Source of the DNA: JBAZLV01 sp964586075
Lineage (GTDB): Bacteria > Nitrospirota > UBA9217
Length of the DNA stretch: 64,000 nucleotides
Direction of reading: 5' to 3'
NCBI GenBank assembly: GCA_964586075.1
Contig: CAZPGZ010000015.1
Coordinates: 16,681-80,680, forward strand
Shown: piece by piece, positions 43,092 to 52,196 of the stretch
How positions within the stretch are numbered: position 1 is the stretch's first letter
How the letters are laid out: each line of letters starts with the position of its first letter
Notes under the pieces: generated by a model
Told to the model about the DNA's origin: nothing
The model's database searches: none
The model's input: only the letters and a program-made list of their open reading frames with translations
Translations under genes and position numbers: made by a program

Positions 43092-44006
43092 TCATCCCTT
43101 GCTTCGTTTTAACTCTTTTTTCCCGTTGCTTTTTACCGCCTTGCTCTTGCTGGATGCATTTTTCGACAGTACTGCAACCTGACGGTCGGAGCGAAGATCA
43201 ACGTAGGCGATCTGCAGGTCGCGCTGCTTTACATCCGCCATCACCTCCGACAGCCTGCGGAGTTTTTCCGCGTACCGGGTGCTGCCGATTTTGAATTCAT
43301 GGTCGGCATATACAATAGCAAGCGACTCGGGTGTATTTGCTCTGATATACACATCTTCAAGGCGCCAGCCTCCTTGCCCCGCAATCTCCGACAAAAGCTT
43401 TAATGCTTCTCCCAATGCTTCGGCAGACGCCTGTTCTCCGAATCGTACCCGGCAGTCCCTGATCGCGATAACAGGGAGCGGCCAAGCTCCTGCCGTTTCT
43501 TTTGCAAACCGCTCAATAACAACTCCCTCGCTGTCCATCAGAAACCGTCCCGCAGCGGTTTCCAGAAGCGCGTGTGGCGTCCGTTCAGTAACAACCATGC
43601 TGACCCTGTTCGGCAAGCTGCGGCTGATGCTGACGGATTTAATCCAGGGGTTTGCCTGCGCTCGTCTGACAGCGGCATCGAGGTCCACCCGAAAAATATT
43701 TTCTCCGGTAAATGCTCCGGCGATTTTTTTCAGCTCTGCTTCGTCGAGCTGCTTTACGCCTCTGACGTCCACACCGGCTATTTGGAACAACTCTGCGCGC
43801 ATGACGGTCCGATATGCCTGCCAGCCCAGCCAGCTTCCCGCCGCAATGACCACCGCTGCAAGAAGCATAACCATGACGGTTTTGATTTGGCCGGTCGCGG
43901 CCCCTTGGCGAGGAGCGTCACGCCGCACCACCGCGCGTTTTACCGTCACACGATTTCTTGCCGATCGGTCTCTTCGAGGAACTCTTACGTTTTTATAATC
44001 CCGCAT
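43092..44006 (-). CDS. ftsQ: Cell division protein FtsQ
   Basis: A 304-residue bitopic division protein: a basic cytoplasmic head, one membrane helix near residues 45-62, a POTRA domain (FQIAGVDVRGVKQLDEAELKKIAG), then the FtsQ beta domain with VSISRSLPNRVSMVVTERTP. It links FtsL/FtsB and the septal synthase complex. It sits between ddl and ftsA as in many Gram-negative dcw clusters. The C-terminal 25 residues are highly basic, which is unusual but not inconsistent. Confidence 0.9.
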   Translation of the reverse strand: MRDYKNVRVPRRDRSARNRVTVKRAVVRRDAPRQGAATGQIKTVMVMLLAAVVIAAGSWLGWQAYRTVMRAELFQIAGVDVRGVKQLDEAELKKIAGAFTGENIFRVDLDAAVRRAQANPWIKSVSISRSLPNRVSMVVTERTPHALLETAAGRFLMDSEGVVIERFAKETAGAWPLPVIAIRDCRVRFGEQASAEALGEALKLLSEIAGQGGWRLEDVYIRANTPESLAIVYADHEFKIGSTRYAEKLRRLSEVMADVKQRDLQIAYVDLRSDRQVAVLSKNASSKSKAVKSNGKKELKRSKG

Positions 44007-44076
44007 GCTCCCTTTCGGACGTCAGCATCTGAATAACCGATACCAAGCATCCCCGGGTCTTCAATCCGGAGTGCGA

Positions 44077-45018
44077 TCAACGATTCTCCGCATCCTGCCC
44101 AGCTACCGCCAACCGCATAATTTCCTCCACCAAATCCGGAAACGATATTCCCACGCCTTTTGCTATTTCGGGCAGCAGGCTTGTGGCTGTCATCCCCGGA
44201 AGGGTGTTGACTTCAAGAATATAGGGCGCTCCGGATTCGTCGATAATGAAATCGACCCGGCTGTACCCACGGCAGCCTATCGCGCGGTGTGCGGCAAGGC
44301 CTGCTTCGAGCGTCCTTTTGTATACCAAATCCGGTATTCGCGCCGGGAAAAAATGATCGGACATGCCCTGCTCATATTTAGCCGCGTAATCATAAAAAGC
44401 GCGCTTCGGAACAATTTCAATTGCACCCAGAGCACGGTTTCCGAGAATGCCGACCTGCACTTCCTTGCCTTGTATAAATTTTTCTACCAAGACTTCATCG
44501 CCGTATTGAAACGCCAGGTCAATCGCCGGTGCAATGTCTTCTTTTTTGAAAACAAGGCTTACTCCGACGCTCGAACCTTCGGCATGAGGTTTGATCACCG
44601 CGGGAAATTTCAGCTCATCGAACAGCGCGGGTACCGCGTCTTTCGCGCCCTTATAAATTACTTCGTACGGACCCACCAGCAGCCCTTTTGCCCTGAAGAT
44701 CTCCTTGGAGACGGTCTTGTTCATTCCAAGCGCGCTTGCGAGGATGCCGGACCCCGTGTAGGGGATTCCCATGACTTCCAGCATGCCCTGGATAGCGCCG
44801 TCCTCGCCGAACTTGCCGTGCAGTGCGATAAAGGCCGCATCAATCGAACTGTTCTGGATCTTTTCGGCCGCATCCCTGCCAATATCGATGGAAACAGCAT
44901 GATACCCTTTTTCCTGCAACGCATTCAAAATGGCAGTTCCGCTGGCGAGCGATACGGTTCGCTCGGATGACAGACCGCCCATCAATACGCCGATTTTCCT
45001 GTTTGCCAATATCTTCAT
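44077..45018 (-). CDS. ddl: D-alanine--D-alanine ligase
   Basis: A 313-residue ATP-grasp enzyme making the D-Ala-D-Ala dipeptide for peptidoglycan. The chain has GVLMGGLSSERTVSLASG, LHGKFGEDGAIQGMLE (the substrate loop), KPHAEGSSVGVSLV and RVDFIIDESGAPYILEVNTLPGMT (metal and ligand residues). The length is typical of DdlB. It follows murB by 35 bases and precedes ftsQ, the usual place in Gram-negative dcw clusters. Confidence 0.96.
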   Translation of the reverse strand: MKILANRKIGVLMGGLSSERTVSLASGTAILNALQEKGYHAVSIDIGRDAAEKIQNSSIDAAFIALHGKFGEDGAIQGMLEVMGIPYTGSGILASALGMNKTVSKEIFRAKGLLVGPYEVIYKGAKDAVPALFDELKFPAVIKPHAEGSSVGVSLVFKKEDIAPAIDLAFQYGDEVLVEKFIQGKEVQVGILGNRALGAIEIVPKRAFYDYAAKYEQGMSDHFFPARIPDLVYKRTLEAGLAAHRAIGCRGYSRVDFIIDESGAPYILEVNTLPGMTATSLLPEIAKGVGISFPDLVEEIMRLAVAGQDAENR

Positions 45019-45053
45019 GAGAATCCTTTTCGCAGCAGGTGAATGCTCCGGTT

Positions 45054-45962
45054 CTAATCTTCTCCGATGATTTTTATCTCCGGTTCGAGCCGCACTCCAT
45101 GGACATCCAGAACCGTCTGTTTTACGATGTCCATCAAGGCAAGCACGTCGGAGGCCCGCGCAACGCCCGTCGTCACGATGAAATTTGCGTGCTTGTCCGA
45201 AACCTGAGCGCCGCCCACCGTTTTACCTTTGAGCCCCGCCAGTTCGATCAATCTGCCTGCGGACTGTTCAGCAGGATTTTTGAACACGGACCCGGCGTTG
45301 GGATATCCCTGGGGCTGTCGCTGTTTTCTCGTTGTGAGAAGCTCCAAGACGCGCGCGCCGACTTTTTCCCGATGACCGCGTCGCAGGATCAGCCGCGCCG
45401 CCAGCACAATCCATCCTTCCTGCACTGAAGAGGTACGGTATCCGAAACCCAGTTCGTCCCCTCCTTTGGTCAGCACTCCTTCCTCGGGTGAGAGGAGGGT
45501 CACCGATTCGGTAATATCGCCGATTTCTCCGAGCGCGGTGCCCGCATTCATCCTGATGGCGCCCCCTACCGTGCCCGGTATGCCGGCGGCAAATTCAAGG
45601 CCTGCATAACCTTTTTCAACAGCAACCGCAAGGAGCTTTGCCATCAGTGCGCCGGCTTCCGCGGAGATGAGCGCAAAGCTCCCGCCAATGGAACGATACT
45701 CCCGCTCTATAGCGACCGCATTCAATCGTTTGAGACTGATCACCACTCCCCGGTAACCACCGTCCCGCACAAGAAGATTGGTCCCGCTGCCGAGGATAAA
45801 GTATTTTAGGTTCTGCTCCTTGATGCTTTTTAAAAGCAACAGGAGGTCTTCGCTGTTGTCCGGACACGCAAAAAAGTCCGCCGGGCCGCCGATTTTAAAC
45901 GAAGTGTGTCGGCTCATCGGCTCGTTTTTGCGCAGCTCTCCCTTTATATCAAGGATGGCCAT
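45054..45962 (-). CDS. murB: UDP-N-acetylenolpyruvoylglucosamine reductase
   Basis: A 302-residue FAD enzyme reducing the enolpyruvyl ether to UDP-MurNAc. It has the PP-loop-like segment HTSFKIGGPADFFACP near residues 20-35, LGSGTNLLVRDGGYRGVVI, GIPGTVGGAIRMNAG and the catalytic PQGYPNAGSVFKNP. It is of the short, type IIa form, lacking the extra fold of E. coli MurB. Its start overlaps the murC stop by 14 bases, so translation is coupled. Confidence 0.96.
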   Translation of the reverse strand: MAILDIKGELRKNEPMSRHTSFKIGGPADFFACPDNSEDLLLLLKSIKEQNLKYFILGSGTNLLVRDGGYRGVVISLKRLNAVAIEREYRSIGGSFALISAEAGALMAKLLAVAVEKGYAGLEFAAGIPGTVGGAIRMNAGTALGEIGDITESVTLLSPEEGVLTKGGDELGFGYRTSSVQEGWIVLAARLILRRGHREKVGARVLELLTTRKQRQPQGYPNAGSVFKNPAEQSAGRLIELAGLKGKTVGGAQVSDKHANFIVTTGVARASDVLALMDIVKQTVLDVHGVRLEPEIKIIGED

Positions 45963-47328
45963 GTTTCAGTTTCTCCAGAACCTGTTCGCCGATTTTCCAG
46001 ACGTCCCCCGCCCCCAGTGTCAGCAGCAGATCGCCTTTTTTGACCGCACCAACCAGATACTCGACGACCGCTCCCCGATCAGGCATAAAAAGAACATCCT
46101 TGTGTCCGTGTTTCTTTATGCCTTCATAGAGTGCCTGGCCTGACACGCCGGGAATCGGTTTCTCACCCGCAGCATAGATGTCCAGAAGGATGACCTTGTC
46201 GGCTTGGTTGAACGAGGTAAAAAAATCCTTGAACAGATGTTGCGTCCTTGTGTACCGATGGGGCTGGAACACGACCACAACCCTGCGGTCCATGCCGGAC
46301 GCTGCCGCTGCAAGGGTCGCCTTTATTTCCGTGGGATGGTGGCCATAGTCATCCACCACAGTCACACCATTCACATCGCCCTTGATCTGGAACCGCCGCT
46401 GCACACCGCTGAATTCCCTGATGGCTTTGCGTATGACTTCAAGGTCAACGTCCAGCTCCCGCGCCACGGCAATTGCGGCAAGGCTGTTGTTGATGTTGTG
46501 AACTCCGGGAACGGAAAGCTCAAACAGTCCAAGATCGGTGCCATGATGCACGACTTTGAATGTTGATCCCAGGCCGTGCAGCGCAGCGTCCCGCGCCTGA
46601 TAATCCGCCTGCGAACTCAAGCCGTAGGTCTGATAGCGTTTTTGTATCTGCGGTATAAGCGATTGGATATGGGGCTGGTCAAGGCACAGGACCGACACGC
46701 CGTAGAAAGGCACTTTATTGACAAACGTGAGAAATGCCTGTTTGATTTCGTCGATGTCTTTATAATAATCGAGATGCTCCTCGTCAATGGTCGTCACCAC
46801 CGCAATCGTCGGCGACAGTTTGAGGAAACTCCCGTCGCTTTCATCAGCTTCAGCTACAAGAAACTCACCCTGGCCGAGTTTGGCGTTCGTTCCCAGGCTG
46901 TTGAGCTTGCCGCCGATCACGACAGTGGGGTCGATGCCACCCGCCGCAAGCACCGTGGCCACCATGGAAGTCGTTGTGGTTTTTCCGTGAGCTCCGGCAA
47001 TGGCCACGCCGTATTTAAGTCGCATCAGCTCGGCAAGCATCTCGGCCCGGGGAATTACCGGAATCTGTTTTTCTCTCGCCGCGACCACCTCAACGTTTTC
47101 TCTGGTAACTGCAGACGAAATCACCACAACATGGGGGGAGGTAATGTTCGCCGCGTTGTGTCCGATGGTTATCACACCGCCCAGTCTTCTGAGCCGCTCG
47201 GTGGTGTCCGACTCTTTCATGTCCGAGCCCGAGACCCTGTATCCGAGATTCAGGAGCACTTCGGCAATGCCGCTCATCCCGATGCCGCCGATGCCTACAA
47301 AATGAATATGTTTAATTTTTTCGAACAT
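45949..47328 (-). CDS. murC: UDP-N-acetylmuramate--L-alanine ligase
   Basis: A 459-residue Mur ligase adding L-Ala to UDP-MurNAc. The N-terminal HFVGIGGIGMSGIAEVLLNLGY, the ATP loop GAHGKTTTTSM (about 110-120), EADESDGSF and YGHHPTEIKAT in the C-domain are all present. It overlaps murG by 17 bases on one side and murB by 14 on the other. In this order MurC precedes MurB and Ddl, the standard Gram-negative arrangement. Confidence 0.97.
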   Translation of the reverse strand: MFEKIKHIHFVGIGGIGMSGIAEVLLNLGYRVSGSDMKESDTTERLRRLGGVITIGHNAANITSPHVVVISSAVTRENVEVVAAREKQIPVIPRAEMLAELMRLKYGVAIAGAHGKTTTTSMVATVLAAGGIDPTVVIGGKLNSLGTNAKLGQGEFLVAEADESDGSFLKLSPTIAVVTTIDEEHLDYYKDIDEIKQAFLTFVNKVPFYGVSVLCLDQPHIQSLIPQIQKRYQTYGLSSQADYQARDAALHGLGSTFKVVHHGTDLGLFELSVPGVHNINNSLAAIAVARELDVDLEVIRKAIREFSGVQRRFQIKGDVNGVTVVDDYGHHPTEIKATLAAAASGMDRRVVVVFQPHRYTRTQHLFKDFFTSFNQADKVILLDIYAAGEKPIPGVSGQALYEGIKKHGHKDVLFMPDRGAVVEYLVGAVKKGDLLLTLGAGDVWKIGEQVLEKLKHGHP

Positions 47329-48394
47329 AGTCTTTACAGATTTTTACAATCTCCTCCGCGGTCGTATTTTTCATACGAGGTATATTGGAATCGGACGCCC
47401 TGTGTGCAGCCTGTTTTTTTATTATCTCCGCCAGCAGCCCACCGGTCAAATCTTTCTGGATAACAACGTCGGCAGCACCGAAATCAGCCAGGGCTCGCGC
47501 ATTATACTCCTGATGATTGTCCGCGGCAAAAGGGAAAGGGATCAAAACCGCCCGCTTGCCGCAGACCGCAAGTTCCGCAACACTGGTGGCGCCGGAGCGG
47601 GAAACCACAATATCCGCTGCAGCATATGCACCTGCCATATCCTCAATATACGGCACTACCACAGCCCGTATGCCGGCCTCCCGATAGCCGGTTGCTACCT
47701 CTTCCACATCATACGGACCGGTCTGGTGAAGCACCTGCAATCCTCGCATGTCTTTCAGAAAAACAGCAGCCTGCTTCATCGCCATGTTAATCGCATGAGC
47801 GCCGCCGCTCCCACCCATGATGAAAACGGTGAATGTTCCCGGCGCCAAGCCAAAGCCTTCACGTGCCTTGCCGCGGTCTCCCGTTTCAATTCCTTTTCTG
47901 ACCAGCGGCCCAAGCACCACTGTTTTCCGGGGAGAGAAAAATTTCTGCGCACCGGTACCGGGAAAACAGAGCACAACCTTGTCTGCAAATATTCCCAGTT
48001 TTCTGTTCGCAAGCCCTGCGTAAGAATTCGGCTCGATGATAACCAGGGGCACGCCGAGAATCAGTGCCGCCGCTCCTACCGGCGCGGAAGCATAGCCGCC
48101 GACGCCCAGCACGACGTCTGGCCGCGTCTCACGCAAGAGGCGCAGGGACTGAAAAAGGCCCAGCGGCAATGCCGTGACCGTCTTCAACGCGGAAAGCAGA
48201 TTCATGCCTTTCAGTTTTCCCGCGCTGATAAATCTGACCTGCAGCCCTTCCTTCGGGAGCACCCGCGCTTCGATTCCCTGGCTCGTACCGACAAAAAGAA
48301 CTTCATTGCTTTTTTCCCGAAGCAGTTCACGCGCGACAGCAATGCCGGGATACAGATGCCCTCCCGTTCCACCGCCTGCAATTAAGACCCGCAT
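47312..48394 (-). CDS. murG: UDP-GlcNAc:lipid-PP-MurNAc-peptide GlcNAc transferase
   Basis: A 360-residue peripheral-membrane GT-B enzyme making lipid II from lipid I. Characteristic loops are AGGGTGGHLYPGIAVA, VLGVGGYASAPVGAAA and MGGSGGAHAINMAM, with SRSGATSVAELAVCGKRAVLIPFP in the UDP-GlcNAc pocket. The ATG at 48394 has GAGG eight bases upstream; a TTG two codons earlier is possible. It follows ftsW after about 100 bases with no gene between. Confidence 0.96.
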   Translation of the reverse strand: MRVLIAGGGTGGHLYPGIAVARELLREKSNEVLFVGTSQGIEARVLPKEGLQVRFISAGKLKGMNLLSALKTVTALPLGLFQSLRLLRETRPDVVLGVGGYASAPVGAAALILGVPLVIIEPNSYAGLANRKLGIFADKVVLCFPGTGAQKFFSPRKTVVLGPLVRKGIETGDRGKAREGFGLAPGTFTVFIMGGSGGAHAINMAMKQAAVFLKDMRGLQVLHQTGPYDVEEVATGYREAGIRAVVVPYIEDMAGAYAAADIVVSRSGATSVAELAVCGKRAVLIPFPFAADNHQEYNARALADFGAADVVIQKDLTGGLLAEIIKKQAAHRASDSNIPRMKNTTAEEIVKICKDYVRKN

Positions 48395-48500
48395 TGACAA
48401 AACCTCATGGTCTCCACTATTCTGTTAAGACTATCATTCTGCAAAGTTGTTCTATAACTCATCACACTGTATCTTTCCGGCAGGTTCTGAAGCGGGACCA

Positions 48501-49613
48501 TCAGCCTGATTCTTTCGAAATATTCAGCAACACGCCCATTGCTCCCATCGTAATAACCAGCGATGAACCGCCATAACTGACAAGGGGAAGCGCGATTCCT
48601 TTCGTGGGCAGCAGTCCGGTCACGACGCCCATATTGATCATGCCCTGCAAACAGACGAGCAGCGTGATGCCGAGGGCAAGCATGCGGCTGAATTGCTCAT
48701 TTGCAGAAAGCGCGATCTGCAGACCCCGCCACAGGATAATAAGGAACAAGAGAAGCACGGCAAGCGCGCCGATCAGCCCCAGCTCTTCTCCAATTACGGC
48801 ATAAATAAAATCGGAATGTCGTTCGGGCAGAAAAAGCAGTTTTTGCCTCCCTTCACCCAGTCCGCGTCCGAAGATCCCACCGCTGCCGAAAGCCAGGAAT
48901 GATTGAATAATTTGGTGCCCCGCACCCTGCGGGTCGGCCCAGGGGTCAAGATACGAAAAAATCCTGCGCAGTCGATAGGGGCTGTGCACCACGGCAAGAT
49001 ATACTACGGGAAGCGCCGCCAGCACCGTACCGCCAAGATGCAGCAGGTTTGCCCCTCCTACAAACAGCATCACCGCGGTCACGCCTGCAATCGTCATGGC
49101 CGTTCCAAAGTCCGGCTGCAGCGCAGCCACACCCAGAAAAATACCCGACACCACATACGCCGGCAGCAGGCCGTTCATAAAATCACGCAGGCGGTCTCCT
49201 TTTTTCGCTATGTAGTAACTCATATAAACAACCATGGCGAACTTCGCAAACTCCGACGGCTGAAAAGAATGCATGCCGTACCGCAGCCATCGCCGCGATC
49301 CATTCACCATCTTGCCGATGCCTGGAACAAGCGTCGCTACGAACAAAACCAGCGCGATGACGAGCAGTGCGACAACAACCCGCCGGTCCGCCAGCACACG
49401 ATGATCGATCCGCATGGCGATTGCCAGAAGAACAAGGCCTGCAAGCGCCCACAGGATTTGCCGTTTCATAAAATATGTCGGGTCATCGTAGGTTGTCAGG
49501 GCAACAACACTGCTTGAGCTGTAAACCATGACCACACTGATGACCAGAAGCGCTAAAACGGCAAAGAGCAGAATTCTGTCATAGTGTTTCGAATATTGCA
49601 TTCCGTTCTGCAA
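48501..49613 (-). CDS. ftsW: Peptidoglycan glycosyltransferase FtsW
   Basis: A SEDS-family integral membrane enzyme of 370 residues with about ten helices that polymerises septal glycan with FtsI. Family segments are MVYSSSSVVALT, FMKRQILWALAGL, GKMVNGSRRWLRYG.MHSFQPSEFAKF and YGGSSLVITMGAMGVLLNIS. A TTG at 49613 has AAGG close upstream; ATG 49601 four codons later is the alternative, lacking a clear site. Neighbours murD and murG are in the usual order. Confidence 0.94.
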   Translation of the reverse strand: MQNGMQYSKHYDRILLFAVLALLVISVVMVYSSSSVVALTTYDDPTYFMKRQILWALAGLVLLAIAMRIDHRVLADRRVVVALLVIALVLFVATLVPGIGKMVNGSRRWLRYGMHSFQPSEFAKFAMVVYMSYYIAKKGDRLRDFMNGLLPAYVVSGIFLGVAALQPDFGTAMTIAGVTAVMLFVGGANLLHLGGTVLAALPVVYLAVVHSPYRLRRIFSYLDPWADPQGAGHQIIQSFLAFGSGGIFGRGLGEGRQKLLFLPERHSDFIYAVIGEELGLIGALAVLLLFLIILWRGLQIALSANEQFSRMLALGITLLVCLQGMINMGVVTGLLPTKGIALPLVSYGGSSLVITMGAMGVLLNISKESG

Positions 49614-49679
49614 TAACCTTGTCCTCGTCGCCGGATCGCACGGCAGGGATCCGAACCTGCACCGGCCCCCGTTGTTTTC

Positions 49680-51014
49680 TTACAACGCTCTTACCGCTTC
49701 CTTAAACTTTCTTCCCCGGTCTTCAAAGTCCTTAAACATGTCGAAACTTGCACAGGCCGGAGAAAGGAGCACCACGTCCCCGCTGGCGGACCGTATTGAT
49801 GCCAGCCGTACAGCTTCCTGCAGCGTCGGGGCATACAGGGTCTCGGTTGCCGTGCCGAGTGCCTGCCCCATTTTATTGGCGGCCTTGCCGATCAGAATCA
49901 ACAGTTTTACTTTCTGTCTGAACAAATCATATAATGGTTTAAAGTCGCTGCCCTTGTCCAATCCGCCGGCAATCAGCACGACCGGCCGCGTGAACCCCTC
50001 CACGGATTTTATAACAGCCCCCACATTCGTTCCTTTGGAGTCGTTGATGTAGGTGACACCGTCTTTCTCCCGGACAAATTCCAGCCGGTGTTCAAGGCCT
50101 GAAAATTCCCGCAGCACCGCAGCCACGGATTCGATATCTGCGCCCGCGCATAAAGATAGAGCAGCAGCGGCCAGGGCATTCTCCAGGTTGTGCACACCCT
50201 GGATCCGTATTTCATCAACCCGGCAGATTCGCTTCCCATTATAGGTGAGGAAGCCTTCGTGCACACACGCCCCGGGATTAAAACGAAGCGTACGAGAGAA
50301 GGGAATGACCGTGGCCCGGGTCCGATGTACATAGGATTTTACCAGAGGGTCGTCGAAATTCAGCACGAGAATATCCTGCTTCTGCTGATTCATGAATATT
50401 CTGGCCTTTGCTTCACCGTATTCCTCAATCGTATGATACCGGTCGAGATGGTCCTGTGTGATGTTCAGAATTGTTGCAACGCGGGGCCGGAAAGTCTCAA
50501 TGTCTTCAAGCTGAAAGCTGGACAGCTCTGCGACTATCCAGTCGCGGTTTTTAAGCAGCGCCAGGTCCTCGGTCAGCGCATTTCCAATATTGCCTGCAAC
50601 GAGCACTTTCTTTTTCGCCTTTGCGAGCATCAGTCCCACAAGGGTCGTGACGGTGGATTTTCCGTTTGTTCCCGTTATTCCCACGTACGGCGCATCAGAA
50701 AGCAGCCATGCGAGCTCCAGTTCGCTGATTACTTTTACCCCCCGGCGTTGTGCCTCTTGAATCTGGGGAATTTTAGGAACTCCCGGACTTAAGAGAATCA
50801 AATCCGCTTCGCTGAAAATCCGCGCGGGATGGCCGCCGGCTTCCAGACGGACACTGCCCGGCAGTGTCCGCACCAGCGCACTGAGTTCCTCCAGAGGTTT
50901 CTTATCCGTCGCTGTCACCTGGGCGCCGAGGGCATGAAGCGCCCGCGCTGCTGCAACACCGCTCCGCCCCAATCCGACAACGGTAACTTGTTTTCCTTTA
51001 AAATCGGTTTTCAT
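49680..51014 (-). CDS. murD: UDP-N-acetylmuramoyl-L-alanine--D-glutamate ligase
   Basis: A 444-residue Mur ligase adding D-Glu. Key elements: VVGLGRSGVAAARALHALG, the ATP loop ITGTNGKSTVTTL, LNITQDHLDRY and NDSKGTNVGAVIKSV. The ATG at 51014 has GGAGGAGG about 11 bases upstream; 26 more codons are open but unlike the family. It lies between mraY and ftsW. Confidence 0.96.
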   Translation of the reverse strand: MKTDFKGKQVTVVGLGRSGVAAARALHALGAQVTATDKKPLEELSALVRTLPGSVRLEAGGHPARIFSEADLILLSPGVPKIPQIQEAQRRGVKVISELELAWLLSDAPYVGITGTNGKSTVTTLVGLMLAKAKKKVLVAGNIGNALTEDLALLKNRDWIVAELSSFQLEDIETFRPRVATILNITQDHLDRYHTIEEYGEAKARIFMNQQKQDILVLNFDDPLVKSYVHRTRATVIPFSRTLRFNPGACVHEGFLTYNGKRICRVDEIRIQGVHNLENALAAAALSLCAGADIESVAAVLREFSGLEHRLEFVREKDGVTYINDSKGTNVGAVIKSVEGFTRPVVLIAGGLDKGSDFKPLYDLFRQKVKLLILIGKAANKMGQALGTATETLYAPTLQEAVRLASIRSASGDVVLLSPACASFDMFKDFEDRGRKFKEAVRAL

Positions 51015-51113
51015 GGTGATTCCTGCCTCCTCCAGTGTTGCTCTGACACGATCATGAAGCGTCCCGACAATCTGCACGTCTGCCTGCTGCATCTCGTAAT
51101 ACGGAAAATCGTG

Positions 51114-52196
51114 TTATCTCAACTTCAGCGAACCGATCGAAATCAGGGCCAAAATAATGCCGACTATCCAGAATCGCACAACAACCTTTGATTCCGGCCA
51201 CCCAATCTGCTCAAAGTGGTGATGTATAGGCGCCATTTTAAAAATGCGTTTGCCGGTCAGTTTGTAGGAAGCGACCTGCAACATCACTGATATTGCTTCT
51301 ACCACAAATATGCCGCCCACAATAATCAGAATAAGTTCATGTTTCGTCACCAGCGCAAGAGCGCCGAGAGCGCCGCCCAGGGAAAGCGACCCCGTGTCCC
51401 CCATGAACACTTCCGCGGGGTGGGTGTTGTACCAAAGGAATCCGAGGCATGTTCCTAAAATTGCGCCGCAGAAGACGGTAAGCTCTCCGCTTCCGAGAAT
51501 ATACGGAATGTTAAGATATTCGGCGATCACTCTGTTGCCGCCGAGATATACGATAACGGCATTGGCTATGGCGGCGATGCTTACCAGCCCCGTCGCAAGT
51601 CCGTCCAATCCGTCCGTAAGATTTACCGCATTGGATGATCCCACCATGACAACCACGGCGAATGGAATATAGAACCATCCAAGATCAATAATCAGCCTCT
51701 TTACGAACGGCACTGTAAGACGAGCCGCATTCTGGTCTCCTGAAAAATAATAAAGGAATAAACCGATCAGCAATGATGCGGCAATCTGCAGTCCGAATTT
51801 TTCCTTGGCGCGGAGTCCCAGGGACTGTTTTTTTACCACTTTCAGATAGTCATCCCAAAACCCGATACCCCCGAAGGCGAGCGTGGCAAACAGCACCACC
51901 CATACGTACTTGTTCGAAAGATCCGACCAGAGAAGAACAGAGCTTACGAGTGCCATGATGATCAGAAGGCCGCCCATGGTCGGCGTACCCTGCTTGGACA
52001 AGTGCGTCTGGGGGCCGTCATCCCGAACATGCTGTCCCACCTTCAACCGCCGAAGCCAGGCAATCATCGCCGGACCGAATACAATGCTGATAATCAGCGC
52101 CGTCAGGGCCGCTCCGGCGCTGCGGAACGTAATATATTTGAAGACATAGAAGCCTGAAAACTTGGAGTACAGCGGATACAGCAGATGGTAAAGCAT
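51114..52196 (-). CDS. mraY: Phospho-N-acetylmuramoyl-pentapeptide transferase
   Basis: A 360-residue membrane enzyme with ten helices that forms lipid I on undecaprenyl phosphate. The catalytic acidic segments are visible: GGIGFWDDYLKVVKKQSLGL, NAVNLTDGLDGLATG, and the MFMGDTGSLSLGG metal loop, with MAPIHHHFEQIGWPE near the end. It begins one base inside the murF stop (TGATG), so the pair is coupled. All catalytic residues look intact. Confidence 0.97.
   Translation of the reverse strand: MLYHLLYPLYSKFSGFYVFKYITFRSAGAALTALIISIVFGPAMIAWLRRLKVGQHVRDDGPQTHLSKQGTPTMGGLLIIMALVSSVLLWSDLSNKYVWVVLFATLAFGGIGFWDDYLKVVKKQSLGLRAKEKFGLQIAASLLIGLFLYYFSGDQNAARLTVPFVKRLIIDLGWFYIPFAVVVMVGSSNAVNLTDGLDGLATGLVSIAAIANAVIVYLGGNRVIAEYLNIPYILGSGELTVFCGAILGTCLGFLWYNTHPAEVFMGDTGSLSLGGALGALALVTKHELILIIVGGIFVVEAISVMLQVASYKLTGKRIFKMAPIHHHFEQIGWPESKVVVRFWIVGIILALISIGSLKLR

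Noticed and set aside
46576..47463. 295-codon plus-strand frame over murC
   Set aside because: Opposite intact murC; no recognisable protein features.
49620..49660. tRNA-like T-arm (GCAGGTTCGGATCC on the minus strand)
   Set aside because: No acceptor, D or anticodon arms fit around it; a chance match.
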